From Rariloculus sp965263005 (GTDB lineage: Bacteria > Pseudomonadota > Gammaproteobacteria > Steroidobacterales > Rariloculaceae): a stretch of 64,000 bases of DNA. The notes under the pieces were generated by a model. That model worked only from the letters and a program-made list of their open reading frames with translations, was not told the origin of the DNA and did no database searches. The position numbers and the translations under genes were made by a program. Shown piece after piece: positions 16,305-25,406 of this stretch. Where the stretch lies: contig NZ_OZ253579.1 of assembly GCF_965263005.1 (NCBI RefSeq), positions 1,860,001 through 1,924,000 on the forward strand. Reading direction: 5' to 3'. The stretch's first letter is position 1. Each line of letters begins with the position of its first letter.

Positions 16305-18733
16305 GCGACCTCCTCCTCAAGGAACTGGACGTCACCAATTTCAGGAGCATCTGCGGCCACGTCCATGCGCCGCTTGATGCCAAGGTCGTGCTTGTCCATG
16401 GAAAAAATGGCTCCGGCAAGACAAGCCTCCTCTCGGCAATCGAACTGGCGCTGACGGGCAGCATTCAGTCGCTTTGGCGCGCCGACCCCGATTATGAACG
16501 GCATTTGCTGCATCGATCGAGCAACCATGGGAACGTCACCATCCAAACCAAAGGGGCTGACGGCGAGCAGCGCTATGAAGCATTTCTCGACGAAACGGGG
16601 GCGCATCCAATCGCTGCGCTTGAACAGCAGCTCGCCGCCTTCTTTGGAGAGAGAACCTATCTGCCACAGTCGCTTCTGGGACAGCTCCTGCAAATCTATC
16701 AGGAGTCAGGATCAGACGCCGACTCCCCGCTTGCAAGGTTCGTGGGCGATCTACTCGGTCTCGATCGGCTCGACGCCCTTGAAGCGGGACTGAAGCCACT
16801 GACCGACGTTCGCAATGTCCGTAAGGTAGTCGACGGTTGGTCACAGACCGAGATTGAAAAGAATCGCCTCGACAAGCTTCTCGACGACCAACAGAGCGCT
16901 CGTGCGGGTCTGGCTGAGACGCTTGAGAACGCGATCAAGGAGCTGTCTGGGATTTGTACGAAGCTTGAGCTTTCGGTGGAGGTCCGCGAGCAGACGCTGG
17001 AGGCGGTGTCTGCGAACCTCTCGCAGAATAAGGATGAGGCAGCGTTCGACAGACTGACGGATCAGCACCGGCATCTCGCCTCCATCCGGCGCGAGTTGGC
17101 GGATTCCGGTTCTGGCGCGACGCAGGACGGCGCCCTGTCGCCCGCCGCCGCGGTCGAGGCGAGTTCGGCCTATGCTTCATGGGAGAGCGCTCACGGCGCA
17201 CGCTTTTTCGGGTTGCGGAACCAAATCGAGACGCTACTGCCGCTTGCCTCGCTGCCGAGCGATCATGCAGCGTTTGGCGCGGAGGCGCTGCCGCTGCTGC
17301 GGAGCGAGGGCAAGCGGCTCTCCGACCAGGCTGAACAGGCCCGCGTGGATCTTGAACGCGTTGCTATCGCGCGGGGCGAGATCGAGATCGCCCGGCGACA
17401 GCGCGCGACGATCGACGAAGAGATATCGCGAATTCCGAAGAGCGCTGGAAATCTTAGCGTCGTACTATCTGAACTTAGCTCCTATATCGATGGCGAGGTC
17501 TGCCCTGTGTGCGAGCGAGACTTCATCGAACTTGAGAGTGACCGTCTGGCGGACCATTTGCATGAGAAGGTGCGCCGCTTGTCGGCTTCGGGGGAGCGGC
17601 TTCTTACGCTTGGCCGCTCGCGTAGCGAGCAACAGGTAATCGTGGAGCGGCTTGAACGCGAGATCGCGGCGCTAGAGGCCCGGGTGTTGGATGCGAAGTC
17701 CTTGGCCGCGATCGATCGCCAGAGCGCGGCGCTCAACCAGGCGGTAATGGAGCTGCACGCGTTGACGGCGACGTTGGCCGAGGGGGCGCGGCTGCGCGCA
17801 AGCGACGTGGCGGCACGGCGGGCTGTCAGTAAGGCGCATTCACGCGACGCCGCACTGGCAGCTGCGCGAGAGACTCTGAGCGAGTTTGCGCTCTCACTGG
17901 CAACTGTAGGCGTGGCGGATGAAGAGACATTTGGCTCAGCGGCGGCGCGGCTCGAAGATTTGCTTTCGGGCGAAACGACGCGACTAGACGGTCGCCTTGC
18001 CCTGCGGCGCAAAGGCAACGACCTCCTCACGACAATCCAGAACAATATGACGCGGCGAGGTGAGATCGATGCAGCAATCGCCGGCTACCAGCACATGCGG
18101 CAGCGTGCTGATAAGGCGCTGCGGCGTGCGCAGGCGCTACGCCAGCAAGGAATTTCAATCCGCAACGCGGTCGATACGGTGCGCTCTGCCATTATCCGGC
18201 GCGAGTTCAACGACCGGCTCAATCGCGTGTGGCGGGACCTGTTTGTGCGCTTGGCGCCGGGCGAACCCTTCGTCCCGGCGTTCCGAATCCCGCCATCGAG
18301 CACCCAAAGGCTGCAGCCGAAGCTCATCACCGAGTACCGAGACGGCGGCGAGGCTGGCGGCACGCCCGGCGCGATGTTGAGCGCCGGAAATCTCAACACG
18401 GCCGCACTTACATTGTTCATTGCGTTGCATTTGTCAGTGCCCAAAGCTCTTCCATGGCTGATTCTCGACGATCCGGTTCAGTCGATGGACGATATGCATA
18501 TCACCCATTTCGCTTCGCTACTGCGGACTCTGTCAAAGGAACATGGCCGGCAAATCGTGCTTTCCGTACACGATCACCAGCTGTTCGAGTATTTGAGACT
18601 CGAGCTCAGTCCTGCGTTCGCGGATGACAGCTTGCTGACTCTCGAGCTGTCCCGTAGGCCACATCGGGATACGCTCTGCCTTTCGCAGCGGCTACGCTTC
18701 CAAGAGGAGACAGCGCTGCAATTGGTGGCCTGA
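16301..18733 (+). CDS. SMC/Rad50-like ATPase of the Lamassu-like operon (LmuB-like)
   Basis: The 810-aa protein has a split ABC-type ATPase: Walker A VHGKNGSGKTSLL (about 33-45) at the N-terminus; two long coiled-coil arms around a Rad50-like zinc hook, Cys-Pro-Val-Cys at 401-404; then a signature-like MLSAGNLNTAAL; Walker B WLILDDPVQSMDD (about 719-731); and a final His loop (VLSVHDHQ). This is the layout of LmuB/DdmC, which senses foreign DNA structures and releases the effector. GAGGAGAAGCA precedes the ATG, which overlaps the previous stop. No gene of the operon follows it. Confidence 0.85.
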   Translation: MSDLLLKELDVTNFRSICGHVHAPLDAKVVLVHGKNGSGKTSLLSAIELALTGSIQSLWRADPDYERHLLHRSSNHGNVTIQTKGADGEQRYEAFLDETGAHPIAALEQQLAAFFGERTYLPQSLLGQLLQIYQESGSDADSPLARFVGDLLGLDRLDALEAGLKPLTDVRNVRKVVDGWSQTEIEKNRLDKLLDDQQSARAGLAETLENAIKELSGICTKLELSVEVREQTLEAVSANLSQNKDEAAFDRLTDQHRHLASIRRELADSGSGATQDGALSPAAAVEASSAYASWESAHGARFFGLRNQIETLLPLASLPSDHAAFGAEALPLLRSEGKRLSDQAEQARVDLERVAIARGEIEIARRQRATIDEEISRIPKSAGNLSVVLSELSSYIDGEVCPVCERDFIELESDRLADHLHEKVRRLSASGERLLTLGRSRSEQQVIVERLEREIAALEARVLDAKSLAAIDRQSAALNQAVMELHALTATLAEGARLRASDVAARRAVSKAHSRDAALAAARETLSEFALSLATVGVADEETFGSAAARLEDLLSGETTRLDGRLALRRKGNDLLTTIQNNMTRRGEIDAAIAGYQHMRQRADKALRRAQALRQQGISIRNAVDTVRSAIIRREFNDRLNRVWRDLFVRLAPGEPFVPAFRIPPSSTQRLQPKLITEYRDGGEAGGTPGAMLSAGNLNTAALTLFIALHLSVPKALPWLILDDPVQSMDDMHITHFASLLRTLSKEHGRQIVLSVHDHQLFEYLRLELSPAFADDSLLTLELSRRPHRDTLCLSQRLRFQEETALQLVA

Positions 18734-18879
18734 GCGTAAGCGTGTGGTGTCTCCACCCTGGTGAGGAGATTGCCCGGCGCCGCACGCTTGAAGATTGAAG
18801 AGTGACCAAATGTGCATTATCCCTTGTCCCCGGATAAGCCTGATGTGGTGATCGAACAATGGCACACACATCGGGGTGA

Positions 18880-19285
18880 AATGCCAAATTGCCGGTGCAA
18901 TATTATTCACCCCGCAGGTGCGCCATGGGCACAGCAAGACGGGTCGGTGGGTAGTGCCGCTATCGCCGGCGGCGGCAAGAGTTCTATCGAACCGCCCGCG
19001 TGTGCCGGCCGATCCGTGGGTCATCCCCGGTGGAATTCGTGGCAAGCATTTGAGAATTGCGGATGCGCCGTGGTGGAAGGTGCGCGCGCGGGCGCACCTG
19101 GACGACGTTCGGCTGCATGAGCTGCGCCACTTGTTTGCCTCAAGAGCCTTGGCGCTCGGCGAAAGCCTGCCGGTGATCGGCAAGCTCCTTGGGCACACGC
19201 AAGTGCAGACGACGGCGTGCATCTGGCGCAAGATTCCGTGAAGGAGGAGGCGGCCCGGATCGCGGCCCACATCGGGGCGGACACT
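18880..19285 (+). pseudogene. Tyrosine recombinase (integrase) C-terminal remnant
   Basis: The reading frame resembles the catalytic half of a phage-type integrase: HSKTGRWVVPLSPAA, then the HELRHLFASRALALGE box and LPVIGKLLGHTQVQTTA. The N-terminal half is missing. Compared with the copy at 52.7 kb, about 7 bases are lost near 19213. This removes the Arg-Tyr that holds the nucleophilic tyrosine and shifts the frame; the continuation (HLAQDSVKEEAARIAAHIG) is readable in another frame. It is therefore inactive. It lies just downstream of the Lamassu-like operon. Confidence 0.85.
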
Positions 19286-19351
19286 TCGAATCGATCGGTG
19301 ATCGAGGGGGCACGACCGGACACGCGTCAGCGATGACGCACCCCCATTCTC

Positions 19352-19939
19352 TCACTCCACATTCCTAGCGAAATTCCGACCTGCGTTACATACTCTTACC
19401 TCAGGTAACCACTGAAGCTCGGCTTCAATTCGTCGACGGTAGGCAGTATCAACCTGCCCAGGTGCTCGTCGGATGTATCGTTCTGCGTCGTCGCGCTCGG
19501 TTCCGGAGAGCTTCCGAAGGTGACCTAACACGTCTTTTGCGGTAGGCAGTCGATAGTCTTGATTCTTGAACTTCGGCGGCAACGCTGTCCAAACAACCGT
19601 GTCGATATTTCGTGCAAGTGCCCACTCGCTTAGTTCAGGGATTGAAGCAGGAGAACGGCTTCCCCTTGACCAATGGCCAATGTTTTGTGCTTTGGTAGGT
19701 CCTTCACGTAGTCGCAGCCGTTCCCGCGCATCTTCCAAGCTATCGCTGTCCATCAGTGCCCATAGTGTTCGCACCGGGCGGGCGGAAGGCACAATAACCA
19801 AGGTAATTCGCCCACCCTTCGATTGCCGGGCAAATTCGACGGGAATCAACGGGCCGTCATCGAACCAGTACCGTTGGATTGGTAAGTCTCGTGGATCCCA
19901 GATCAGAGAACCCCAACCCAGACATGCAATGTTGGTCAA
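19352..19939 (-). CDS. Gamma-glutamylcyclotransferase-like protein
   Basis: The 195-aa protein begins TNIACLGWGSLIWDPRDLPI, which resembles the YGS(N/L) loop at the N-terminus of the gamma-glutamylcyclotransferase (GGCT) fold, followed by PVEFARQSKGGRITLVIVP. This fold is used for gamma-glutamyl amine cyclisation and other small-molecule reactions; the substrate here is unknown. The start is a TTG with AGGAG six bases upstream, a good site that outweighs the rare codon. It stands alone, convergent with the integrase remnant. Confidence 0.6.
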   Translation of the reverse strand: MTNIACLGWGSLIWDPRDLPIQRYWFDDGPLIPVEFARQSKGGRITLVIVPSARPVRTLWALMDSDSLEDARERLRLREGPTKAQNIGHWSRGSRSPASIPELSEWALARNIDTVVWTALPPKFKNQDYRLPTAKDVLGHLRKLSGTERDDAERYIRRAPGQVDTAYRRRIEAELQWLPEVRVCNAGRNFARNVE

Positions 19940-20110
19940 TCTTCGCTCCTAAGTTCGCTGCCAATATGTATTTTCCCGCCACGTCAAATCTACGATTCCG
20001 ATCTCAAAAACCAACCCAGACGACAGTACCGCTTAGCGTGCGCCTCAGTAAACGCACCACGACTTCTGCCGTTTGTCGACGAACTCGTCGATGTACTACA
20101 TCTGCCTGCC

Positions 20111-20791
20111 TCAGGTCTCTATGCGGCAGTCCAGCTTGACCGCTTCCATGCGTACGCCCGAAAGCGTCGCTATGCGCTCGCGCGCCCAATCCATGACATC
20201 GGCGATTGTTCGCGGCTCCCGCGTGGCGGGACTGCCTACCCCTTCGCCGTCCTCCAGCACCGCGGCCGGTTCGGCTGCACTCTCCGCGATCAGCTTTTCG
20301 AGCGGGAAGGTAGCGATCGGCCGAAACATCGTCGCGAGCCCCGCACCGACACAGGCCGGCAGACCCCGGTCGTCTTCGTCGAGATTCACCCACATCCCGA
20401 AATCGTCTCGAACTGTCTGCCCAGCCTCGATTCTCGCCGCGTAGGACGCGTCGAACCGCTTTCGCACATCCTTCGCGTCGAACCTGTAGACCTCGACGTT
20501 TCGCGGATCGTCGCGATCATCCACCGCCGCGACGATCACGAAGGCCACGTTATCAAGCGTTTTCCATTTCGTTCCCTTCTCAAGAGGGACGAAAGCAAAC
20601 CACCTGCCTTTCGTGGTACGGATCGAGACGCGCTTGTGACGCCCGTTTTCCTCAACCTCCCAGATATTGGACCGGCCGCGGCCCGGCACCCGATTGGGTG
20701 TGAATCCTGCATTCCTCAGCGCGCGTGTCGCCGCGCCCACCAATATGCTCCATGTCCGAGAGTCAGGCAATTCGTTGAACTGGTTCGACAT
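20111..20791 (-). CDS. Hypothetical protein (226 aa)
   Basis: I do not recognise the family. The N-terminal half looks like a small alpha/beta domain with a conserved-looking basic strand (GRGRSNIWEVEENGRHKRV, then IRTTKGRWFAFVP). The C-terminal part is acidic and helical. There are no membrane segments or signal peptide. The ATG at 20791 has GGAG nine bases upstream, and the region before it is AT-rich, which fits its own promoter. Confidence 0.6.
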   Translation of the reverse strand: MSNQFNELPDSRTWSILVGAATRALRNAGFTPNRVPGRGRSNIWEVEENGRHKRVSIRTTKGRWFAFVPLEKGTKWKTLDNVAFVIVAAVDDRDDPRNVEVYRFDAKDVRKRFDASYAARIEAGQTVRDDFGMWVNLDEDDRGLPACVGAGLATMFRPIATFPLEKLIAESAAEPAAVLEDGEGVGSPATREPRTIADVMDWARERIATLSGVRMEAVKLDCRIET

Positions 20792-21666
20792 GATAGATGC
20801 TCCAATGCATGTAAATTGTGACGTTTCAACAAACTATATACGAAATTTGCATTGTTTAGCAAAACATTCTCAAACGGTTTGAATGAACTGGAACCATATG
20901 CAATGCATTGCCTGGGCGATGTTGCCAAAAAAGCAGAGTTACCGTGTTCCTTCGCCAGCTGTTGCCAGACTGATTTCAAGCGCGACATGGGTCGTGCCGG
21001 CGATAAAACCAGTCGCGTGGTAACCAAAACAGCTATAGCAACGAGGTCTTCCAGCCGAGCAACCTCCGTTTGACGTCAACGGACAAGATCGCACCCAGTC
21101 GATTAACCGGAGTCGAACACTCCCCTGGCTGCCGTCCGGCCACGCTCCCTCGCGACTCCCGCGTTGGTGTTTCCGTGTGGCTGTTTCGGGTGCCTCTCTC
21201 GCGTCGGTCGACAAGGCCAGCATTTCAGAATCGATGCACCGATCCGGTACTGTTGTTGCTCACATTCTTCCACTGAACCACCAAGTTTTTGAGTCAGATT
21301 ATTTTGTTGATGAAACGACTGATGCGGTGGTTTATTCCGACACAGCCGAGGGCGTGCTGAGGCCGCGTTATCCACGGGCCGTCCACGGGCGCGGGCCCTC
21401 AACCCGCCCCAGGCGCCGGTGGGCAGGCGTTGGATAACGCGGTGCCGGTCCCGGTGCCGCGGATGCTCCCGCGGGGCACTGGGTTACCCTGACCGCTTCT
21501 TGGAAGAGGAGGGACGTGGCCCGCGCGGGAAGGCGCCCGCCGGGCCATGGCCGGTGCAGCTTCGGCATGTATCGGGGCTCTCCGGCGCGGACTACGTTAA
21601 AGCCGAAGCGTGGCGCGATGCAAGGCTGGCGCGGAGTGTCGGGCTGAGCCGTCCGGCGGTGTCGAG
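20792..21666. other. No clear gene; possible transposase scrap
   Basis: The first 100 bases are the AT-rich upstream region of the leftward gene ending at 20111. No supported complete gene follows. Around 21630-21690 on the plus strand, the translation ARSVGLSRPAVSSYLRRAE resembles the helix-turn-helix of IS21-type transposases or other HTH regulators. The frame around it is poor, so it is at most a fragment. The stretch also holds the inverted repeat described at 21363-21442. Confidence 0.4.
21363..21442. repeat. Perfect 11-bp inverted repeat with DnaA-box-like ends
   Basis: CCGCGTTATCC (21363-21373) is matched exactly in reverse by GGATAACGCGG (21432-21442), 58 bases apart. Each arm contains TTATCCA (TTATCCACG in the left arm; TTATCCAAC on the opposite strand in the right arm), close to the DnaA box TTATCCACA. 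It could be part of a replication origin, a recombinase site or a regulatory loop. No rep gene is nearby. Confidence 0.4.
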
Positions 21667-21936
21667 CTATCTGCGCCGGGCCGAGCGGTGTGCGTTGATC
21701 CACGATTTGAAAGATTTTAGGTTAGTGTCCTTTAGGTGCTTCGCCGCCAGCGCTAGCAATCCCTTCTTTTCATAGATGGCAAGGAGAGCCGGAAGATAGT
21801 CATTCTGAATGGCTAAGTCGACTTGTCGAATCCGTCCTGAACCGGTCACCTTCCTCAATGCGGGTTCCCCGATTCGCACGAGCCGGATAAGTTCGTTCCC
21901 TCGTACCTCCGCCGTCTCGACCGGATACTCCACCAT
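21667..21936 (-). CDS. Small hypothetical protein (89 aa)
   Basis: The protein starts MVEYPVETAEVRGNELIRLV and ends in a basic tail (SWINAHRSARRR). It looks globular and soluble, with no motif I recognise, and the ribosome binding site is weak. It lies 281 bases downstream of the end of the Hachiman-like operon on the same strand. Composition is plausible for a gene, but it could be a remnant. Confidence 0.4.
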   Translation of the reverse strand: MVEYPVETAEVRGNELIRLVRIGEPALRKVTGSGRIRQVDLAIQNDYLPALLAIYEKKGLLALAAKHLKDTNLKSFKSWINAHRSARRR

Positions 21937-22217
21937 GCCGAAACCGTCATGCTCTAAGGCAACACCTCCAGAATGAAGGACGTGATCGCCAACTAATCCG
22001 TGCCCGCTCTCGTGTCCGTCTTCACACCAACATCGTCAAACCGGCCAATCTACTACAACTTCACACCGGCCGTAGTACCCGCGGAAGCCTTCAACCCCTG
22101 CGAAAGCGGAGGGCCGAATACATGAGCGTAAACCGAACTGAGGAGCCGGGGTCGGGGTCTGCCGCTGGCTGACGGGAGACGGCCGGCGTAGGGCGAGCGT
22201 GGACCGGTTCCCGGGAC

Positions 22218-25200
22218 TCAAGACTCGCCCTCCATGATTGACCAGACTCGATGGTAGCTCGCCCCGCGCTCGCCCAACGCCGTCGTCCACTCGCTCACGT
22301 CGGCTGCTCGGAGCCGACCGCGAACCTGGTGAAGTGGCTCATCTGTTTTGACCGCAAGTCTCATCGCGAGCGCCGGCGCTGCCGTCCTGGGCACCCCCAG
22401 CAGCCTGAGGGCGACGGCCTCGTCGCTGTTGACGCCGTAGTACACGCGCGCCGGCAGGTTGCGGAGGCTTCGTTGCTCGTCGGGGGACAACTCATCGAAG
22501 GCATCTCCCAGCGTGAGTGACTGAAGCGCGGAGAGGCCCCACGATGCAGTTTGCGTTAGCCTTCCGAACACGCTCCGGCAGCACTTAGTCATTGCAGTGA
22601 CGGGATCGGTTGCCGCTTCATCACTCTCCTCCTTGCCGGGCTGGCTGAAGTAATCGGTGGCCATTTCGGTGAGCGGACGCCCCTGAACCCAGGCGCAGAT
22701 GATTCGCGTGAGTTTGTCTCCATCGGGCCTCCTTCCGCCAGTGACATCATTTAGCGCATCTTTCAGCTCAGGCACCTGCAGGAGGAGTCCCATCATCTTG
22801 CGAAGTTCGTCTCTGCGGCCGGCGAACAACTCGGCCGACCATACGTCCTTGGGCAGATTCTCCTGGCCGAGCCTTGCCAGCGTGGCATTGACCGATTCCC
22901 AGGAGAACCCCGTTGCATCGACCAAGCTTAGCGGCTTTCCCTTGATTCTCTCAGCATAGGCATACACGCCTTGCACCAAACTGTCTGCCCACCCCTTGTG
23001 GCTCTTGCGCAGCATTTGGAAGCCAAGAGTGCCTCGGAGAACCTGCTCGACCTGCGCTGCGAACTGCTCGTGATTCCCGATCTGACGGTAGGTGTGAGCC
23101 AGGTATTGGACAAAGGCGGACCAACCGGGCTGATACGACAGCGATTCCAACTGCAGCAGCGAGCCAGCTTTCTCCGCTGTCTGCACCATCTCGATGAGCG
23201 TCGAGTTGAGCTCGCCGACTGCAGCGTCGACGAACTGCTCAAGCACTTGTTGTTTAGCTTTATCCGTGGCCGCAAGAGCGACAACCCCAACGTCTCCTTG
23301 ATTCACCCGACCCGCTCGTCCGGCAATGTTCCAGAAATCCTCGGGAGGCATGTCCATTCGCCATGGCCACTTTCCGAGCCGGTACTGGTGGCTGGCGAAC
23401 ACGACACCGGACACCGGAAAATTCACGCCTTGAGCAATGGTGGTCGTTGCGACCAAGACCCCCAGGCGATCGTTCTCGGTCAGCCACTCCACGAGAGAGC
23501 GCGTGTCTTCGGACATTCCCGCGTGGTGAACACCGACTCCATATTCGAGCAAGCTGGCCAGCGGAAAGTCCCCTCCCATTTCGTCGACGAGGAACCGTTG
23601 CACGTGTCCGAGGTCGTCATCCTCTAGCGTTCGCTTGTTCTCTTCGATTCTGAATGCGTCGGCGATCCCCCACGTTGCCGACGGACTGTCAGCGAGCACG
23701 ATGACGGTGCCACGCTTCTGAAGAACCTGTGCGGTTGCTGCTGCGATCTTGCCCGGCGAGTTCTTCACTGCATACCAGGCCAGGCCGAGAGGACGCGGCT
23801 CGCCGATGCTAATCTGTTCCGGGATATCGAGGGTGTTGTGCGTTGTGTGTCGAGTGTGCAGGGACAAGCTGAACTCGCCTTTACTATTGCCTTTGTTCAC
23901 CCGGGCGATCGCCACCACGCGGTCGTTCGGGGTCCAATCGACACCTAGGTCGATACTCTTGTTGCTGTCGGGCGAAAGCCAGCGGGCAATCTCTGCGCCG
24001 TTACGGATGAAAGGCGTCAACAAGAGGAACTGCGCGTAGCGGCACTCGCGGTTGATGGTCGCGAGAAGCAGCTCGAGCTTGAGCCCTCGGTTCTCGGAAG
24101 CCAGACTGTGCGCCTCGTCCACGACGACCAGCGTAAGGGGACGGCCAATCTCGATCTCCCATCCCCCGCGGAGCATGAGGTCCAGCTTCTCAGGGGTGGT
24201 CACGAGGATTCGGAACTGCTGCGCCCGGTCGGCCTCGGTCAGCATCCCTGCTTCGAGACCATCCACCTCCAGTGCGGGACTCACCTTTTCTACGACGATC
24301 CCAAGGTAGGAGAAATCGTGGCGGAGGCGCGTGGTGAGCTGATTCACGAGTGCTCGCGTGGGAGCCAGATAGGCAACCCACCCGTTCTCTTGATCGAACT
24401 GGTTCAGCGCCTGGAGGATCCGGAACTCCGCGATGAGTGTCTTGCCGCTCGAAGTTGGCAAGCTCACAACGACCGATCGATGGCCAGACCCGAGCAGGCC
24501 TTCATCCCTAAGGGTCCGCCTCTGGGGCGGTAGCATCTCGAAAATCGGGCGTCCTCGGTCGCGAGCTGTCAGCGACTTCACGAATCGGGTGACCCTGCTG
24601 TTCACCGCGCGCGTCACCGTCCAGATGCTGTTGTCCACCATCACGCGTGCGGCCCGTGCAAGGAGCCGCGACAGCGTCTCTCGCTCGACCAGTTGCCCGC
24701 GAGCCGACGCGCCAATAGCTCGGTCAAATTGCGCTTCGAGCTGCTGGCGAATGTCGTAGTGGCCGTCGACTGAACCCTGGCCCACGTAGGCGCCCAGAAT
24801 CTCAGCCGCCTTTGCGAGATGGTACTGGGCCATGAGTTCCCAGGCCGGTGCCACATCTTTGCGAGCCTCGGCTTCTTTCAGGAATGCTGGTTCGATAGCT
24901 CGCTGCGCTTCGCGAATGGCGACGATTCGCTCCTGGACAGCATCGAGATCGTCCCACCCTTTTTTTCGCAGGAGACGCAACCACACGTCCAAGACTGACG
25001 ACCAGACTCGGACTCCCCAGTCGGCCGAATCTGACGAGAGCGCCGGAAGCTCGCACTCCGTGACAATGCGACGGAAATCGGCCGAGCGATCACCGAGCAC
25101 CGCGATGCACCCCAACCGTACGAGCCACTGAGCTGCGGCAATCGGCTCCTCCGGCCATGCCAGTGTTCTGGCGATCCGGAACGTCTCCGCAGCAACATCT

Positions 25201-25406
25201 CGGAGTTCATCCACACGCCCCTCGTCATCCAGGGTATCGAATAGCTGCAACTCAAGCGCGTTCGTGACGAACTGGAGATCCCGATCGTCTGTTGCTTGAG
25301 AAGGTGAGCTAAGAGCATTGGTGAGCCTGCGTCGACTCACCTCTGTCGAAGTCTGGCGAAGGCGCTCCTCGCCAACTGCCGTTCGAAGCCAGGTGGCTGC
25401 TGTCAT
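22218..25406 (-). CDS. hamB: Hachiman-like superfamily 2 helicase (HamB-like)
   Basis: The 1,062-aa protein is a Ski2-like DExH helicase: Walker A LPTSSGKTLIAEF (about 315-327), motif II VVVDEAHSLASE (about 423-434), motif IV/V VATTTIAQGVNFPVSG, and motif VI FWNIAGRAGRVNQGD (about 688-702). The N-terminal 300 residues are helical. In Hachiman, HamB is a DNA helicase that holds and releases the HamA nuclease on sensing foreign DNA. The start at 25406 overlaps the upstream HamA-like gene by ATGA; the frame extends to 25463 but the extension is inside that gene. No motif is broken. Confidence 0.75.
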   Translation of the reverse strand: MTAATWLRTAVGEERLRQTSTEVSRRRLTNALSSPSQATDDRDLQFVTNALELQLFDTLDDEGRVDELRDVAAETFRIARTLAWPEEPIAAAQWLVRLGCIAVLGDRSADFRRIVTECELPALSSDSADWGVRVWSSVLDVWLRLLRKKGWDDLDAVQERIVAIREAQRAIEPAFLKEAEARKDVAPAWELMAQYHLAKAAEILGAYVGQGSVDGHYDIRQQLEAQFDRAIGASARGQLVERETLSRLLARAARVMVDNSIWTVTRAVNSRVTRFVKSLTARDRGRPIFEMLPPQRRTLRDEGLLGSGHRSVVVSLPTSSGKTLIAEFRILQALNQFDQENGWVAYLAPTRALVNQLTTRLRHDFSYLGIVVEKVSPALEVDGLEAGMLTEADRAQQFRILVTTPEKLDLMLRGGWEIEIGRPLTLVVVDEAHSLASENRGLKLELLLATINRECRYAQFLLLTPFIRNGAEIARWLSPDSNKSIDLGVDWTPNDRVVAIARVNKGNSKGEFSLSLHTRHTTHNTLDIPEQISIGEPRPLGLAWYAVKNSPGKIAAATAQVLQKRGTVIVLADSPSATWGIADAFRIEENKRTLEDDDLGHVQRFLVDEMGGDFPLASLLEYGVGVHHAGMSEDTRSLVEWLTENDRLGVLVATTTIAQGVNFPVSGVVFASHQYRLGKWPWRMDMPPEDFWNIAGRAGRVNQGDVGVVALAATDKAKQQVLEQFVDAAVGELNSTLIEMVQTAEKAGSLLQLESLSYQPGWSAFVQYLAHTYRQIGNHEQFAAQVEQVLRGTLGFQMLRKSHKGWADSLVQGVYAYAERIKGKPLSLVDATGFSWESVNATLARLGQENLPKDVWSAELFAGRRDELRKMMGLLLQVPELKDALNDVTGGRRPDGDKLTRIICAWVQGRPLTEMATDYFSQPGKEESDEAATDPVTAMTKCCRSVFGRLTQTASWGLSALQSLTLGDAFDELSPDEQRSLRNLPARVYYGVNSDEAVALRLLGVPRTAAPALAMRLAVKTDEPLHQVRGRLRAADVSEWTTALGERGASYHRVWSIMEGES

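Noticed and set aside
21419..21775. 118-aa plus-strand frame with a helix-turn-helix-like ARSVGLSRPAVSSYLRRAE
   Set aside because: Only about 20 residues look real and the rest is low complexity; treated as a possible transposase scrap, not a gene.
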